Under the pieces are notes generated by a model. The model was given only the letters and a program-made list of their open reading frames with translations. It searched no databases and had not been told where the DNA came from. A stretch of DNA of 64,000 bases from Brevibacterium ihuae (GTDB lineage Bacteria; Actinomycetota; Actinomycetes; Actinomycetales; Brevibacteriaceae), in NCBI RefSeq assembly GCF_900184225.1, contig NZ_FXWZ01000003.1, positions 496,001 through 560,000 on the forward strand, written 5' to 3'. Below, piece after piece: positions 6,574-15,839 of this stretch. The position numbers and the translations under genes were made by a program. Positions within the stretch are counted from its first letter, which is position 1. Each line of letters starts with the position of its first letter.

Positions 6574-9500
6574 CGCGCGCCCCCGGGCGTGCCGGGTCCA
6601 TGCTCGCCGCGGGGATCGCCGATGCGCGGATCGCCACCGCGGGGCTGGCTGCCGCGCGGGCGACCGGGACCAGAGCGACCCGTGAGGTCGTCGCGCGGCT
6701 TCTCCCGGCCGGAGCGCCGCAGCCGCGACTGCCGGAGCCGTTCACGGGCCTGCCGCTCGATCTCCGCCTGCGCGACCAGGCGGTCCCGGTTCACCCGCTG
6801 ATGGGCCTGCGCGATCGAGATCTCGCGGGCGTGCTCCGGTGAGGGATCGACAGCGCGGTCCGCGTCCGGCGGGGCGCCCGGGGCGGCGTCCGACCGGGTC
6901 TCCGCGAGATCCCATGCGGGTGCCGCGCGGCCATGATCCGGTCCCGTGCCGGGCGAGCGATTCGCATGGCGGGCCGGCAGCACAGTGGTGGGGTCGTCCT
7001 CACCGACGGCGGGGTGAGCCGATTCGGCCGTCCCGGCGGCGGCGCCGGGCGCTCCCGGCATCACCGGGGGCAGGACGGTCGTCTTGGCCTCGCCCGGGTC
7101 GGGGTTCGTCGCGCTGCCGGCCGGGGGCACCGATGCAGGTGCGGTTCCGCCCGCGGGCGTGCGATCTCCCGGAGCGGATTCCGCACCGGCTGCGGGACCG
7201 CCGAGCACGGTGGTCTCCGCATCCTCGTCCACGCCGCGCGGGCGTCGGGAAGGCGGCGCCACCGCAGTCTCCCCCTGACCCGCAGGTGCGCGACCGGCAG
7301 GCGGAATCACCGTCGTGGCTGCCTCGTCGGCGGGCGCGCTGCCCGCCGGGGGGATCACTGTCGTCTCCGCCTCGCTCGCGGGTGCACCGCTCGCCGAAGG
7401 GATCACCGTCGTTGCCGCCTCATCGGCTGGCGCTGCGGCTCCGGCCGCCGGTGCGGTCGAACCGGTGGGACCATTGGTCGGCCCACCGGGATGCGGCCCT
7501 GCAGCGACCGTTCCGGGCGCCCCGGCAACGCTGCCTGCGGAGGACTCGGCTCGCGGTGCATCCATCCGTTGGGCCGAAGCGCCACCCGGCTGCTCGGACG
7601 ATCCAGCGGCCCGCGGCTCGGAAGAGGACGCACCTGGCAGCACCCCGGAAGCAGCCCGTGCTCCTCGTCCGGCGTCCGGACGGGGGCCTTTCGGGTTGAA
7701 CCCGGCGAGGTGCGCGTCGACCGCGGCCGCGACATCGGCGGCGACGGCGGCGGGGTCGCGGTTGGCGTCGATGACCGCGTAGCGCGACGGCTCCCGGGCG
7801 GCGATGCTGAGGAACGCCTCCTGGACCCGCTGACGGAACGCGAGGTCCTCGCGGTCGAGATGGTTCTCCTCGCCGCGCTCGGCAGTCCGGCGGGCGGCGA
7901 CCTCCGAATCGATGTCGAGGACGAGCGTGAGGTGCGGGACGAGCCCCTCGGTGGCCCAGCGGGAGAGGCCCGCGATGTCCTCGGTGGAGAGCTCCCGTCC
8001 GGCCGACTGGTAGCCGAGCGAGGAGTCGATGTAGCGGTCGGTGATGACGATGTCCCCGCGCTCGAGGGCGGGCCGGACGAGCGAGGAGACGTGGTGGGCT
8101 CGATCAGCGGCGAAGAGGAGCGCTTCGCTGCGCGCGGCCACGCCGGTCCCGCCGAGGAGGACGGAGCGGATCGCCTGCCCCGCCTCGGTGCCGCCCGGCT
8201 CGCGCGTGAGCACGACGGCACCGTGGCCGCGGGCGCGCAGGTGCTCGTCGAGGAGTCGGATCTGCGTGGTCTTGCCCGAGCCGTCGCCGCCCTCGACGGC
8301 GATGAAGAACCCGGGCCCTCCGAGGTGCTCCGAGGTCTGACGGGCGAGGTCGCCGGTGGCCGGTGCGCCGCCGGCACCCGCGCGGTGGTCCCCGGCGAGC
8401 GCTGTGGTGCGGAAGGCATGGACGAGGTCGACCCCGAGTCCCTGGATGCCGTGCGGGGCGAAGGTGAAGAGCGCGATGATGCCGCCGACGAGAGCGGCGA
8501 GCCCGATCACGGCGTAGGCGACGGTGGTCGCGCTGATCCCCCACGATGCGTGTGCGCTCAGCTGGACCTCGGTGTCGACGTCGATGAGGCAGAGCAGCAG
8601 GGCGAGCACGACGCCGACGCCCACACCCATCCGGCGGGACGCGTCGTAGTTCTGGGCGCGGACGCCCACCCCCACCGCGAAGGCGACGAGAGCGGTGAGG
8701 ACCGCCTTGCCGGACAGTTCCTCGATGATCGCGAGCGCCAGGGTGAGCACACCGGCGCCGAGCAGGGCGAGCGAGGTCAGACGCGGTCGCGACATGCCGG
8801 GCGCGAAGGTCGGCCCGACCTCGAAGCCCACGGCCCAGCCGAGGAGCGCGGCGCAGATGATGACGGCGAAGCCGGCCTGTCCGAAGCGGTGGTCGGCCAC
8901 CGCAGGCTGGGCGAGGGCGAGCACCGCGCCGAGGACGCCGAAGAGCAGATGGCAGGCCCAGGGCCGAGCGATGAGCTCCGGTGCGCGCAGGCCCGGGCCG
9001 GAGAGGTTCCGCGGGAAGGCGCCGGTCGAGGGGTCGCCCACCGGGCTCCTCGGCGCGAGCATGACGACGATCGCCGAGGCGGCGAGCAGGACGGCGCCGG
9101 CCATGAGGAACCAGCGCACACCGCTCATCCCCGCGCCGACCCCGCCGACGATCTGGAAGGCATAGGTGGTGAGGAGGAGCAGGACCGCGGCCGTCCCGGC
9201 GGTGCGCCAGGGCTTGCGATGCTGGTGCGGTGCCTGGAGCACGAGGAGGGCGACGGAGACGCCGAGCAGGAGCGCGGTGAGCCAGATGAGCCAGACGGCA
9301 GGGAAGAAGAAGACGAGCGCGGCGCTCACCGCAGCCCCCGCGGACGACCCGGCGAGGACGGAGCGGCTCAGCGGGGTGCTCAGACGGTTCGCGGCCGACT
9401 GGGGCAGGAACACCCCGGCCGCAGCGAGGACGAACGTGATGAGGAGCGCGGCGGCACCGCGGCGCAGGTCGAACGTGCCGGAGGCGAACGCTTCGGCGAT

Positions 9501-9713
9501 GAGGGGCGCGGAGTCGGGTTCGAGCACCTGGGCGAAGCCCGCGACGCCGGCGATCCCGAACGCCAGCGCGATGAGCGCGTACATCACCATCCAGCCGGAG
9601 ACCTCCACGGCGAGCGGACCGAAGGCACCGGCGGGCGCCGGGACGGCCGACCGGGGGGCGGGGCGGGATTCGATGCTATTCACGTCGCCCACTGTACTTC
9701 TCGACTCTGACAC
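6570..9713 (-). CDS. tmk: dTMP kinase fused to an N-terminal MFS-like membrane domain and a disordered tail
   Basis: A 1047-residue, three-part protein. Residues ~40-440 contain about 11-12 hydrophobic helices resembling the MFS part of known actinobacterial MFS/dTMP-kinase fusions. Residues ~465-670 are a complete thymidylate kinase: P-loop EGGDGSGKTTQ, TREPGGTEAG, DRYIDSSLGYQ and the LID-region ERGEENHLDR. It phosphorylates dTMP to dTDP. Residues ~690-1047 are Ala/Pro/Gly-rich, carry repeated TTV(I/L) motifs, and end in a basic, coiled-coil-like segment. I kept GTG 9713; GTG 9683, which follows TACAGT by 7 bases, is a plausible leaderless alternative. The stop overlaps holB by 4 bases. Confidence 0.88.
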   Translation of the reverse strand: MSESRSTVGDVNSIESRPAPRSAVPAPAGAFGPLAVEVSGWMVMYALIALAFGIAGVAGFAQVLEPDSAPLIAEAFASGTFDLRRGAAALLITFVLAAAGVFLPQSAANRLSTPLSRSVLAGSSAGAAVSAALVFFFPAVWLIWLTALLLGVSVALLVLQAPHQHRKPWRTAGTAAVLLLLTTYAFQIVGGVGAGMSGVRWFLMAGAVLLAASAIVVMLAPRSPVGDPSTGAFPRNLSGPGLRAPELIARPWACHLLFGVLGAVLALAQPAVADHRFGQAGFAVIICAALLGWAVGFEVGPTFAPGMSRPRLTSLALLGAGVLTLALAIIEELSGKAVLTALVAFAVGVGVRAQNYDASRRMGVGVGVVLALLLCLIDVDTEVQLSAHASWGISATTVAYAVIGLAALVGGIIALFTFAPHGIQGLGVDLVHAFRTTALAGDHRAGAGGAPATGDLARQTSEHLGGPGFFIAVEGGDGSGKTTQIRLLDEHLRARGHGAVVLTREPGGTEAGQAIRSVLLGGTGVAARSEALLFAADRAHHVSSLVRPALERGDIVITDRYIDSSLGYQSAGRELSTEDIAGLSRWATEGLVPHLTLVLDIDSEVAARRTAERGEENHLDREDLAFRQRVQEAFLSIAAREPSRYAVIDANRDPAAVAADVAAAVDAHLAGFNPKGPRPDAGRGARAASGVLPGASSSEPRAAGSSEQPGGASAQRMDAPRAESSAGSVAGAPGTVAAGPHPGGPTNGPTGSTAPAAGAAAPADEAATTVIPSASGAPASEAETTVIPPAGSAPADEAATTVIPPAGRAPAGQGETAVAPPSRRPRGVDEDAETTVLGGPAAGAESAPGDRTPAGGTAPASVPPAGSATNPDPGEAKTTVLPPVMPGAPGAAAGTAESAHPAVGEDDPTTVLPARHANRSPGTGPDHGRAAPAWDLAETRSDAAPGAPPDADRAVDPSPEHAREISIAQAHQRVNRDRLVAQAEIERQARERLRQSRLRRSGREKPRDDLTGRSGPGRPRGSQPRGGDPRIGDPRGEHGPGTPGGAR
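6976..7426 (-). repeat. Repeated TTV(I/L) motif region in the Tmk tail
   Basis: The coding region holds seven related motifs separated by Ala/Pro-rich linkers: ATTVIPS, ETTVIPP, ATTVIPP, ETAVAPP (degenerate), ETTVLGG, KTTVLPP and PTTVLPA. The first three are close copies at the DNA level, with a spacing of about 50-60 bases. Confidence 0.75.
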
Positions 9714-9768
9714 GGATATTAGAGCGCGGCCGGCCCGGGCCTCGGCCGCGCGTCCTGCACGCCCCGCC

Positions 9769-9774
9769 TATCCT
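9769..9774 (+). promoter_or_regulatory. -10 box of a leaderless promoter for the lipoate-ligase-like gene
   Basis: TATCCT is followed by 6 bases (GGACGG) and then GTG at 9781. No ribosome site is present, which fits a transcript starting at the start codon. Confidence 0.55.
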
Positions 9775-9780
9775 GGACGG

Positions 9781-10527
9781 GTGCCGATCTCCCTCACCGC
9801 CCTCGACGACGTCTCACCCGACCCGGCGACCGCCCTCGCCGAGGCGCGCGCCCTCCTCGACGCGATCAAGGCGGGACACCGGGCCGGGGTTCTGCGGATC
9901 AACCGCCCGGCACCCACCGCGGCCTTCGGGGCTCGCGATCGCTTCCTCCCGGGCTTCCCCGACGCCATCGCCGCCGCCCGCGACCACGGCTTCACCCCGG
10001 TGCTGCGCTCCCTGGGCGGGCGCGTCGCGGTCTATCACCAGGACAGCCTCGTCATCGATCACCTCGAGCCGGCGGCCGGTCTGCTGTCGGGCACTCTCGA
10101 GCGCTTCACCGGGTTCGGCGACTGGTACACCGGGATCCTGCGGGGCCTCGGCGTCGATGCGCGGCTGGGCGAGATCCCCGGCGAGTACTGCCCTGGCGAG
10201 CACACCGTCAACGTCGCCGGCCGGATCAAGGCGATCGGCACCGCCCAGCGGGTGACGCACAGCGGGTGGCTGTTCTCGTCCTCGGTCGTCGTCGCCGATC
10301 CCGACCCGATCCGCGCGGTGCTCACCGACATCCAGTCCGCCCTCGGGGTCGAGTGGGACCCGGCGACCGGCGGGGCGATCGCGGAGCTGCACCCGGATGT
10401 CACCGCCGACGCCGTCGAGGCGGCCTTCCGGAGCGCGTACACCGAGAGGTTCGCGGTGGAGCCGGGCGCGCTCACCCCCGCCGAGGCGCGGGCCGCCGAG
10501 GAGTATCGCGCGCAGCACGTGCTCTGA
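9781..10527 (+). CDS. Lipoate-protein ligase A family protein
   Basis: A 248-residue protein of the BPL/LplA/LipB fold. Supporting blocks are LRINRPAPTAAFGARD near the N-terminus, RSLGGRVAVYHQDSLVIDH (equivalent to the RRxGGGxVxHD region), the ligand-loop GEYCPGEHTVNVAGRIKAIGTAQR, and THSGWLFSSSVVV. Canonical LplA joins lipoate or octanoate to E2 and H proteins. The RRxGGG core is altered here (RSLGGR), so the acyl group and acceptor are uncertain. It is transcribed convergently with topA and divergently from tmk. Confidence 0.75.
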   Translation: MPISLTALDDVSPDPATALAEARALLDAIKAGHRAGVLRINRPAPTAAFGARDRFLPGFPDAIAAARDHGFTPVLRSLGGRVAVYHQDSLVIDHLEPAAGLLSGTLERFTGFGDWYTGILRGLGVDARLGEIPGEYCPGEHTVNVAGRIKAIGTAQRVTHSGWLFSSSVVVADPDPIRAVLTDIQSALGVEWDPATGGAIAELHPDVTADAVEAAFRSAYTERFAVEPGALTPAEARAAEEYRAQHVL

Positions 10528-10608
10528 GGCAGTGCGCGCGCGGGGGTGCACCACGTGCAAGGAGCGCCGCGCCTGACGCGGGACCTCGCGCGAGGGGGGC
10601 ACAGCAAC

Positions 10609-10674
10609 CGAACTGCGCGGTATCCGACGATCCACGCGCAATTGCGCGCAGATCAGCAGATACCGCGCAGTTCG
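10609..10674. terminator. Large nested hairpin between lipoate-ligase-like gene and topA
   Basis: A perfect 16-bp outer stem (10609-10624 with 10659-10674) encloses a 14-bp self-complementary core, CGCGCAATTGCGCG, at 10635-10648. The outer stem ends one base from the topA stop, so it can terminate both convergent genes. Confidence 0.7.
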
Positions 10675-10675
10675 A

Positions 10676-13468
10676 TCAGGGGGTGGTGGGCTTCCCGGCC
10701 GCCTTCTTCGCCGTCGTCGCCTTCTTCGCCGCGGTGGTCCGCGCGGTCGTCGACTTCGCCGCCGGCTTCTTCGCGGCAGCGGTCGACTTCTTCGCAGGCG
10801 CCTTCTTGGCCGCGGTCTTCTTCGCCGGAGCCTTGCGGGTCGTCTTCTTCTTCGCCGGCCCCTTCGCCCGCTTCTCGGCGAGCAGCGCGAAGGCGCGGGC
10901 CGGGGTGATGCCCTCGACCGAATCGTCCTTGCGCAGCGTCGCGTTCGTCTCGCCGTCGGTGACGTAGGGGCCGAAGCGCCCGTCCTTGACGACGACCGGC
11001 TTCTTCGAATCCGGATCCTCGCCGAGCTCCTTGAGCGGCGGTGCCGCGGCACGGCGGCCGCGCTGCTTGGGCTGCGAGTAGATCTCGAGCGCCTCCTCGA
11101 GGGTGATCGAGAAGATCTGCTCCTCCTCCGTCAGCGACCTGGAGTCGGTGCCCTTCTTGAGGTAGGGACCGTACCGGCCGTTCTGCGCGGTGATGACCGT
11201 CCCCTCGGCGTCGGTGCCGACCTCGCGGGGCAGGCTCAGGAGCTTGAGCGCCTGCTCGAGGTCGACGGTCGCGAGGTCCATGGACTTGAACAGAGAGCCG
11301 GTGCGCGGCTTGACCTTCTTGCGGCCCTTCGTCTCCTCGGCCTCGGGCAGCACCTCGGTGACGTAGGGGCCGAACCGGCCGGACTTCGCGACGATCGTGT
11401 GCCCGGTCTCCGGGTCGGTGCCGAGCTCCCGGTCACCGTCGCCGTGGCTCGCGATGAGCTCGCGCGCCTTCTCCTCGGTGAGCTCGTCGGGGGCGAGGTC
11501 CTCGGGCACGGACACGCGCTTGGGGTCCTCGCCGTAAGCCTGCGCCACCTCGAGGTACGGGCCGTACCGGCCGACGCGGAGATCAATGCCCTCGGCGATC
11601 CCGATGGTGTTGATCTCGCGCGCGTCGATATCGCCGAGGTCGTCGACCGTGGGCTTGAGACCGGGGCGGTCCGCGGTGCTGTCGCCGAAGTAGAACGCCG
11701 TGAGCCAGTCGTTGCGGTCCTCCTCGCCGGAGGCGATCCGGTCGAGGTCGGATTCCATGCTCGCGGTGAACTGGTAGTCGATGAGCCCGCCGAAGTGGAG
11801 CTCGAGCAGCCGCACGACGGAGAACGCCACCCAGGTGGGGACGAGGGCGTTGCCGCGGGTGCGGACGTAGCCGCGGTCCTGGATCGTCGAGATGATCGCG
11901 GCGTAGGTCGAAGGGCGCCCGATGCCGAGCTCCTCCATCGTCTTGACCAGGCTCGCCTCGGTATAGCGCGGGGGCGGAGCGGTGGTGTGGCCATCGGCCT
12001 CGGCGCGGTCGACGGTGAGCTGCTGGCCCTCGGAGACCTCGGGCAGGCGGGATTCGCCGGAGCCGGAGTCGTAGCGGTCGACGTCCTTGCCCTCCTCGTA
12101 GGCGGCGAGGAACCCGCGGAAGGTGATGACCGTGCCCGAGGCGGTGAAGCCCGCGGTCTTGTCGTCGCCGAGGTCGGCGGTGATCCGCATGGTGGCGGTC
12201 TTGCCCTTGGCGTCGGCCATCTGGGAGGCGACGGTGCGCTTCCAGATGAGGTCGTAGAGGCGAAACTCGTCGCCGGAGAGCGCGCCGGACACCTGCGCGG
12301 GCGTGCGGAACGAGTCGCCGGCGGGACGGATCGCCTCGTGCGCCTCCTGCGCCGACTTCTGCTTGCCGGAGTAGGTGCGCGGGGACTCGGGGACGTACTC
12401 GGGACCGTAGAGCTCGGACACCTGGCGGCGGGCGGCGGATATCGCCTGGCCCGACAGCGCCGAGGAGTCGGTTCGCATATAGGTGATGTAGCCGTTCTCG
12501 TAGAGCGACTGGGCCACGCGCATCGCCTGGCGGGAGGACAGGCGCAGCTTGCGTCCGGCCTCCTGCTGGAGGGTCGACGTGGTGAAGGGCGCGGCGGGCC
12601 GGCGCGAGTACGGCTTGGTCTCGAGGCTCGCGACGGTGAGCGCGTCCTTGGCCGTGGTGTTGAGGGTGTCCGCGAGCGCGGTCGCCGTCTCCTCGTCGAG
12701 CACGACGACGTCGGCCTTGCCCTTGAGCTTGCCGTTGTCATCGAAGTCGCGGCCGCTGGCGACCTTGGTGCCGTGGTAGGTGGCGAGACGGGCGGAGAAC
12801 GCATTGCCCTTGCCGGGGACGGCGAGGTCGATGTCGAGGTCCCAGTAGTCGGCGGGGACGAACGCCATGCGCTCGCGCTCGCGCTCGACGACGAGGCGGG
12901 TGGCGACCGACTGGACGCGGCCGGCGGACAGGCCGCGGTTGACCTTGCGCCACAGCACCGGGGACACCTCGTAGCCGTAGAGGCGGTCGAGGATGCGGCG
13001 GGTCTCCTGCGCGTCGACGAGAGAGGTGTCGAGCTCGCGGGGATTCTCGAGCGCCCGGGCGATCGCCTCGGGGGTGATCTCGTGGAACACCATGCGCTTG
13101 ACGGGGATCTTGGGCTTGAGGACCTCGAGGAGGTGCCAGGCGATCGCCTCGCCCTCCCGGTCCTCATCGGTCGCGAGGTAGAGCTCGTCGGCGTTCTTCA
13201 GCAGGGCCTTGAGCTCGGAGACCTTCTTCTTCTTGCCCGGGTCGACCCGGTAGTACGGGGTGAATCCGTCCTCGACGTCGACGGCGAACTTGCCGAACGG
13301 ACCCTTCTTCATGTCTGCGGGCAGCTCGGAGGGCTGCGGGAGGTCGCGGATGTGGCCCACGGAGGCTTCGACGTCGTAGCCGTCACCGAGGTATCCCACG
13401 ATCGTGCGGGCCTTGGTCGGCGACTCGACGATGACGAGTCGGCGCGGCTGCGAGGAGGAGGATGCCAC
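10676..13468 (-). CDS. topA: DNA topoisomerase I (type IA)
   Basis: A 930-residue enzyme that relaxes negative supercoils. Toprim motifs are LVIVESPTKARTI near the N-terminus and ATDEDREGEAIAWHL around residue 100. The catalytic tyrosine is in YITYMRTDS around residue 328. The C-terminal half has several repeats of the RFGPYV type found in actinobacterial TopA, which lacks zinc fingers. The last ~60 residues are a histone-H1-like Lys/Ala/Thr tail that binds DNA in mycobacterial TopA. I chose GTG 13468 because GAAAGGA lies 5-6 bases upstream; the upstream extension is not conserved. Confidence 0.95.
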   Translation of the reverse strand: MASSSSQPRRLVIVESPTKARTIVGYLGDGYDVEASVGHIRDLPQPSELPADMKKGPFGKFAVDVEDGFTPYYRVDPGKKKKVSELKALLKNADELYLATDEDREGEAIAWHLLEVLKPKIPVKRMVFHEITPEAIARALENPRELDTSLVDAQETRRILDRLYGYEVSPVLWRKVNRGLSAGRVQSVATRLVVERERERMAFVPADYWDLDIDLAVPGKGNAFSARLATYHGTKVASGRDFDDNGKLKGKADVVVLDEETATALADTLNTTAKDALTVASLETKPYSRRPAAPFTTSTLQQEAGRKLRLSSRQAMRVAQSLYENGYITYMRTDSSALSGQAISAARRQVSELYGPEYVPESPRTYSGKQKSAQEAHEAIRPAGDSFRTPAQVSGALSGDEFRLYDLIWKRTVASQMADAKGKTATMRITADLGDDKTAGFTASGTVITFRGFLAAYEEGKDVDRYDSGSGESRLPEVSEGQQLTVDRAEADGHTTAPPPRYTEASLVKTMEELGIGRPSTYAAIISTIQDRGYVRTRGNALVPTWVAFSVVRLLELHFGGLIDYQFTASMESDLDRIASGEEDRNDWLTAFYFGDSTADRPGLKPTVDDLGDIDAREINTIGIAEGIDLRVGRYGPYLEVAQAYGEDPKRVSVPEDLAPDELTEEKARELIASHGDGDRELGTDPETGHTIVAKSGRFGPYVTEVLPEAEETKGRKKVKPRTGSLFKSMDLATVDLEQALKLLSLPREVGTDAEGTVITAQNGRYGPYLKKGTDSRSLTEEEQIFSITLEEALEIYSQPKQRGRRAAAPPLKELGEDPDSKKPVVVKDGRFGPYVTDGETNATLRKDDSVEGITPARAFALLAEKRAKGPAKKKTTRKAPAKKTAAKKAPAKKSTAAAKKPAAKSTTARTTAAKKATTAKKAAGKPTTP

Positions 13469-13896
13469 TGCGATCCTTTCGTGGGCGACTGTCGCCGACA
13501 CGTCTGCCGGTCAGTCCCGCTGTTGCTGGTGTGAAACTCTGAGAAATGTAGCACTAGGCCCCTCCACCGTCTCACATGTCGATGCGCGAGATAGAGGTGG
13601 GAGGCGGAGCGGGGCGCGTAGAGCGGTGTTCGACTGGGAATCTGGGCGGGGCGGCCGAGGAGGGCCTGGAGCCGGGCGAGGTGCGTAGCGTCGCTCGCAT
13701 CCCCGTCGCACCGGGCTTCACTCGCGGAAAACGTCCCGCTTCATCGATTCACCTGCGGCAGAAGTCCCGCGGAACGCCTGATTACGGGACATCTTCCGCA
13801 GGTGAAGACTGCCGAACCTCCCCACTGCCGGGATCACCGGGCCGAGAAAGCGGAACAGAGAGTGACGCCACCGCGCGCCGCCGGAGGGTCAGCCGC
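13469..13896. other. Non-coding gap between topA and the methyltransferase
   Basis: This 428-base stretch holds the topA ribosome site and upstream region, plus one long hairpin at 13748-13806. I see no credible gene or RNA in the rest. Confidence 0.6.
13748..13806 (-). terminator. Long hairpin downstream of the methyltransferase gene
   Basis: Two 22-base arms (13748-13769 and 13785-13806) pair with two mismatches around a 15-base loop. It lies 90 bases past the methyltransferase stop on its strand and is the best candidate for its terminator. Confidence 0.55.
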
Positions 13897-15687
13897 TCAC
13901 ACCTGCGGGTAGATCACTCCGGCGGGGACGAGCAGGCGCACCTGATCGACGAGCTGGGCGCGCAGTGCGGATTCCTCGACCTCGAGCAGCTCGGAGAGCG
14001 CAGCGGCCACGGCGCCGAGGGTGAGCGAGCCGTCGGCCACGCCGAGGAACCCGGAGAGCGCCGGGTCGGAGGCGAAGGTCCGTGCGAAGCCGGTCCCCTG
14101 CTCGATCGTGATCATCGTCGGCGACTCCTGCCCGGGCATGAAATGCCTGTGCTCGGTGACGTCGCCCGAGCGGACGAACGCGGTCGCGGCGAGCTCGGCG
14201 TCGTTCGCGGCGGCGAGCCATTCGAGCATCGCCAACCGTGCATCGAGGTGGACGGCGATGCCGGCGGCATTCGCGCCGAGCGGCTGATCGAGCGTCTCGA
14301 AGTGGCGCACCGCGGCTGCACTGCCCGGCGCCTCGGCGTCCATAGCCGGGGCAGCACCACCGGACTCCCCAGGTTCCCGGCCCGAGGGGACGCTCGCCTC
14401 GGGATCAGCGTTCTCTGCGTGCCCGGCACTCGCGTCAGGTCCGGTTCCCACCTCGGGCCCGGTGCCGGGTGCCGTCGAGGCGGGTTCGGACTCCTCGTCG
14501 GGGAGGCGGTGCATGCGTACCCATCCGAACCCGATCCGATCGACGGATCGGGAGGCGAAATCGGCGAGCCACGCCTCGGTGTCCGCGGCCCAGTGCTGGG
14601 TGGCGCGGGCGACTCCCCCGTCGCGGATCCACGTCTCCGCGTACGCCACCGGGTCGAGCCGCTCGCGTTCGATGACCATGATCGAGGTCTGTGCGTCGCC
14701 CACCCAGCCGGTGGGGTCGACGGTGTCCGGCCCGTACTCCCAGTTGCCGAGGAACACCGCGTGCCCGTCGGGTCGCAGGTGGGCCGGGGTCTGGGCGAGG
14801 AGCGTGCGCATGATCCCGTCGCCCTCCATCCCGCCGTCGCGGTACTCGAGGTGGTCGCGGCCCTGCGGGGTGATGACGAACGGCGGGTTGGAGGCGACGA
14901 GGTCGAAGGCCTCCGGCACCGGGTCGAACAGGGAGCCGAGCCGGAACTCGATGGTGTCCTCGACCCCGTTGAGCTGCGCGGTGAGTGCGGCGAGGTGGAG
15001 GGCGCGGATCGAGAAGTCGGTGGCGACGACGCGGTCGGCGTGACGGGCCAGCAGGATCGCCTGGATCCCGCAGCCGGTTCCGAGGTCGAGCGCGGTGCCG
15101 ACACGGTGGCGCGGGGTGATCTCGGCGAGCGTCCGACCGGCTCCGCCGAGCCCGAGCACGAAGTCGTCGGACACCGGCTCGGACTGGGTGAGCGTGCCGT
15201 GGTCGGAGAACAGCCACACCGTCTCGTCGCCGGGGCGCTGCCCGCGCGGCACCCCGGTGGGCACGGCGTAGGGGGTGAGCGCGAGGCGCGACATGAGCCG
15301 GGGCGGGGCGGCAACCGGGACCCCAGCGCGGTCCCCGGAGGCGCCGGCACCGAGCGCAGGTGCCACACCGGCGATCTGCACCAGCAGTTCGGCCTCGGTG
15401 AGGGCATCGCAGAGCTCGGTGCCGAGCGCGGCGCGCACCACGGCGACCGGCTGCGACACACGGAGGACGAAGAGCCCGACGAGCACGGCCTGCGGCTCGG
15501 TCCTGCCGCGGAGACGGAGCCGGGCAGGAGCGGCGTTGCTGCGCTGGAGCGCGGCGTCGGCATCGACACCCCAGAGCGCCCGCAGACCGGCCGGGGTGAA
15601 CTGGGAGGCGCGGAGGAGTTCCGCGAGCGCTCGGAGGTCGGAGACGGCGGGACGGGGCAGCGGAGTGGAGGCAGGCGAGGGAGTCAC
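13897..15687 (-). CDS. Class I SAM-dependent methyltransferase with extra flanking domains
   Basis: A 596-residue protein. The N-terminal ~190 residues are a helical winged-helix-like region. The central Rossmann methyltransferase has motif I LDLGTGCGIQAILLA and the motif IV NPPF in VASNPPFVITPQG. NPPF/NPPY marks enzymes that methylate amide or ring nitrogen in protein or nucleic acid. A disordered acidic linker (residues ~405-460) leads to a C-terminal domain of ~130 residues. Homologues beside the DUF1998 helicase are common in actinobacteria and uncharacterised. GTG 15687 follows TAGCCT by 6 bases, indicating a leaderless transcript. Confidence 0.8.
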   Translation of the reverse strand: MTPSPASTPLPRPAVSDLRALAELLRASQFTPAGLRALWGVDADAALQRSNAAPARLRLRGRTEPQAVLVGLFVLRVSQPVAVVRAALGTELCDALTEAELLVQIAGVAPALGAGASGDRAGVPVAAPPRLMSRLALTPYAVPTGVPRGQRPGDETVWLFSDHGTLTQSEPVSDDFVLGLGGAGRTLAEITPRHRVGTALDLGTGCGIQAILLARHADRVVATDFSIRALHLAALTAQLNGVEDTIEFRLGSLFDPVPEAFDLVASNPPFVITPQGRDHLEYRDGGMEGDGIMRTLLAQTPAHLRPDGHAVFLGNWEYGPDTVDPTGWVGDAQTSIMVIERERLDPVAYAETWIRDGGVARATQHWAADTEAWLADFASRSVDRIGFGWVRMHRLPDEESEPASTAPGTGPEVGTGPDASAGHAENADPEASVPSGREPGESGGAAPAMDAEAPGSAAAVRHFETLDQPLGANAAGIAVHLDARLAMLEWLAAANDAELAATAFVRSGDVTEHRHFMPGQESPTMITIEQGTGFARTFASDPALSGFLGVADGSLTLGAVAAALSELLEVEESALRAQLVDQVRLLVPAGVIYPQV

Positions 15688-15693
15688 CGCACC

Positions 15694-15699
15694 AGGCTA
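15694..15699 (-). promoter_or_regulatory. -10 box of a leaderless promoter for the methyltransferase
   Basis: TAGCCT on the minus strand, then 6 bases (GGTGCG), then GTG at 15687, with no ribosome site. Confidence 0.5.
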
Positions 15700-15839
15700 C
15701 GCGGTCGGGGCCTGCCGCGGCGGTGGGCACCGACAGCGGTGAGGACCTCGTCGCGAGGTCTGCCGCTCGCAGTCCACTGCTTTCACCGGAGGCGCTCGCA
15801 GCCCGTCGCTCCCTCCGAAGGCGTGGGAGAATGTGCGCC

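Noticed and set aside
6933..9710. 925-codon open frame on the plus strand opposite tmk
   Set aside because: It is the antisense shadow of a GC-rich gene: it has no family motifs, an Arg/Gly-rich composition, and the minus strand carries a complete dTMP kinase.
11399..13534. 711-codon open frame opposite topA
   Set aside because: The composition is typical of antisense reading in high-GC DNA; the topA motifs are all on the minus strand.
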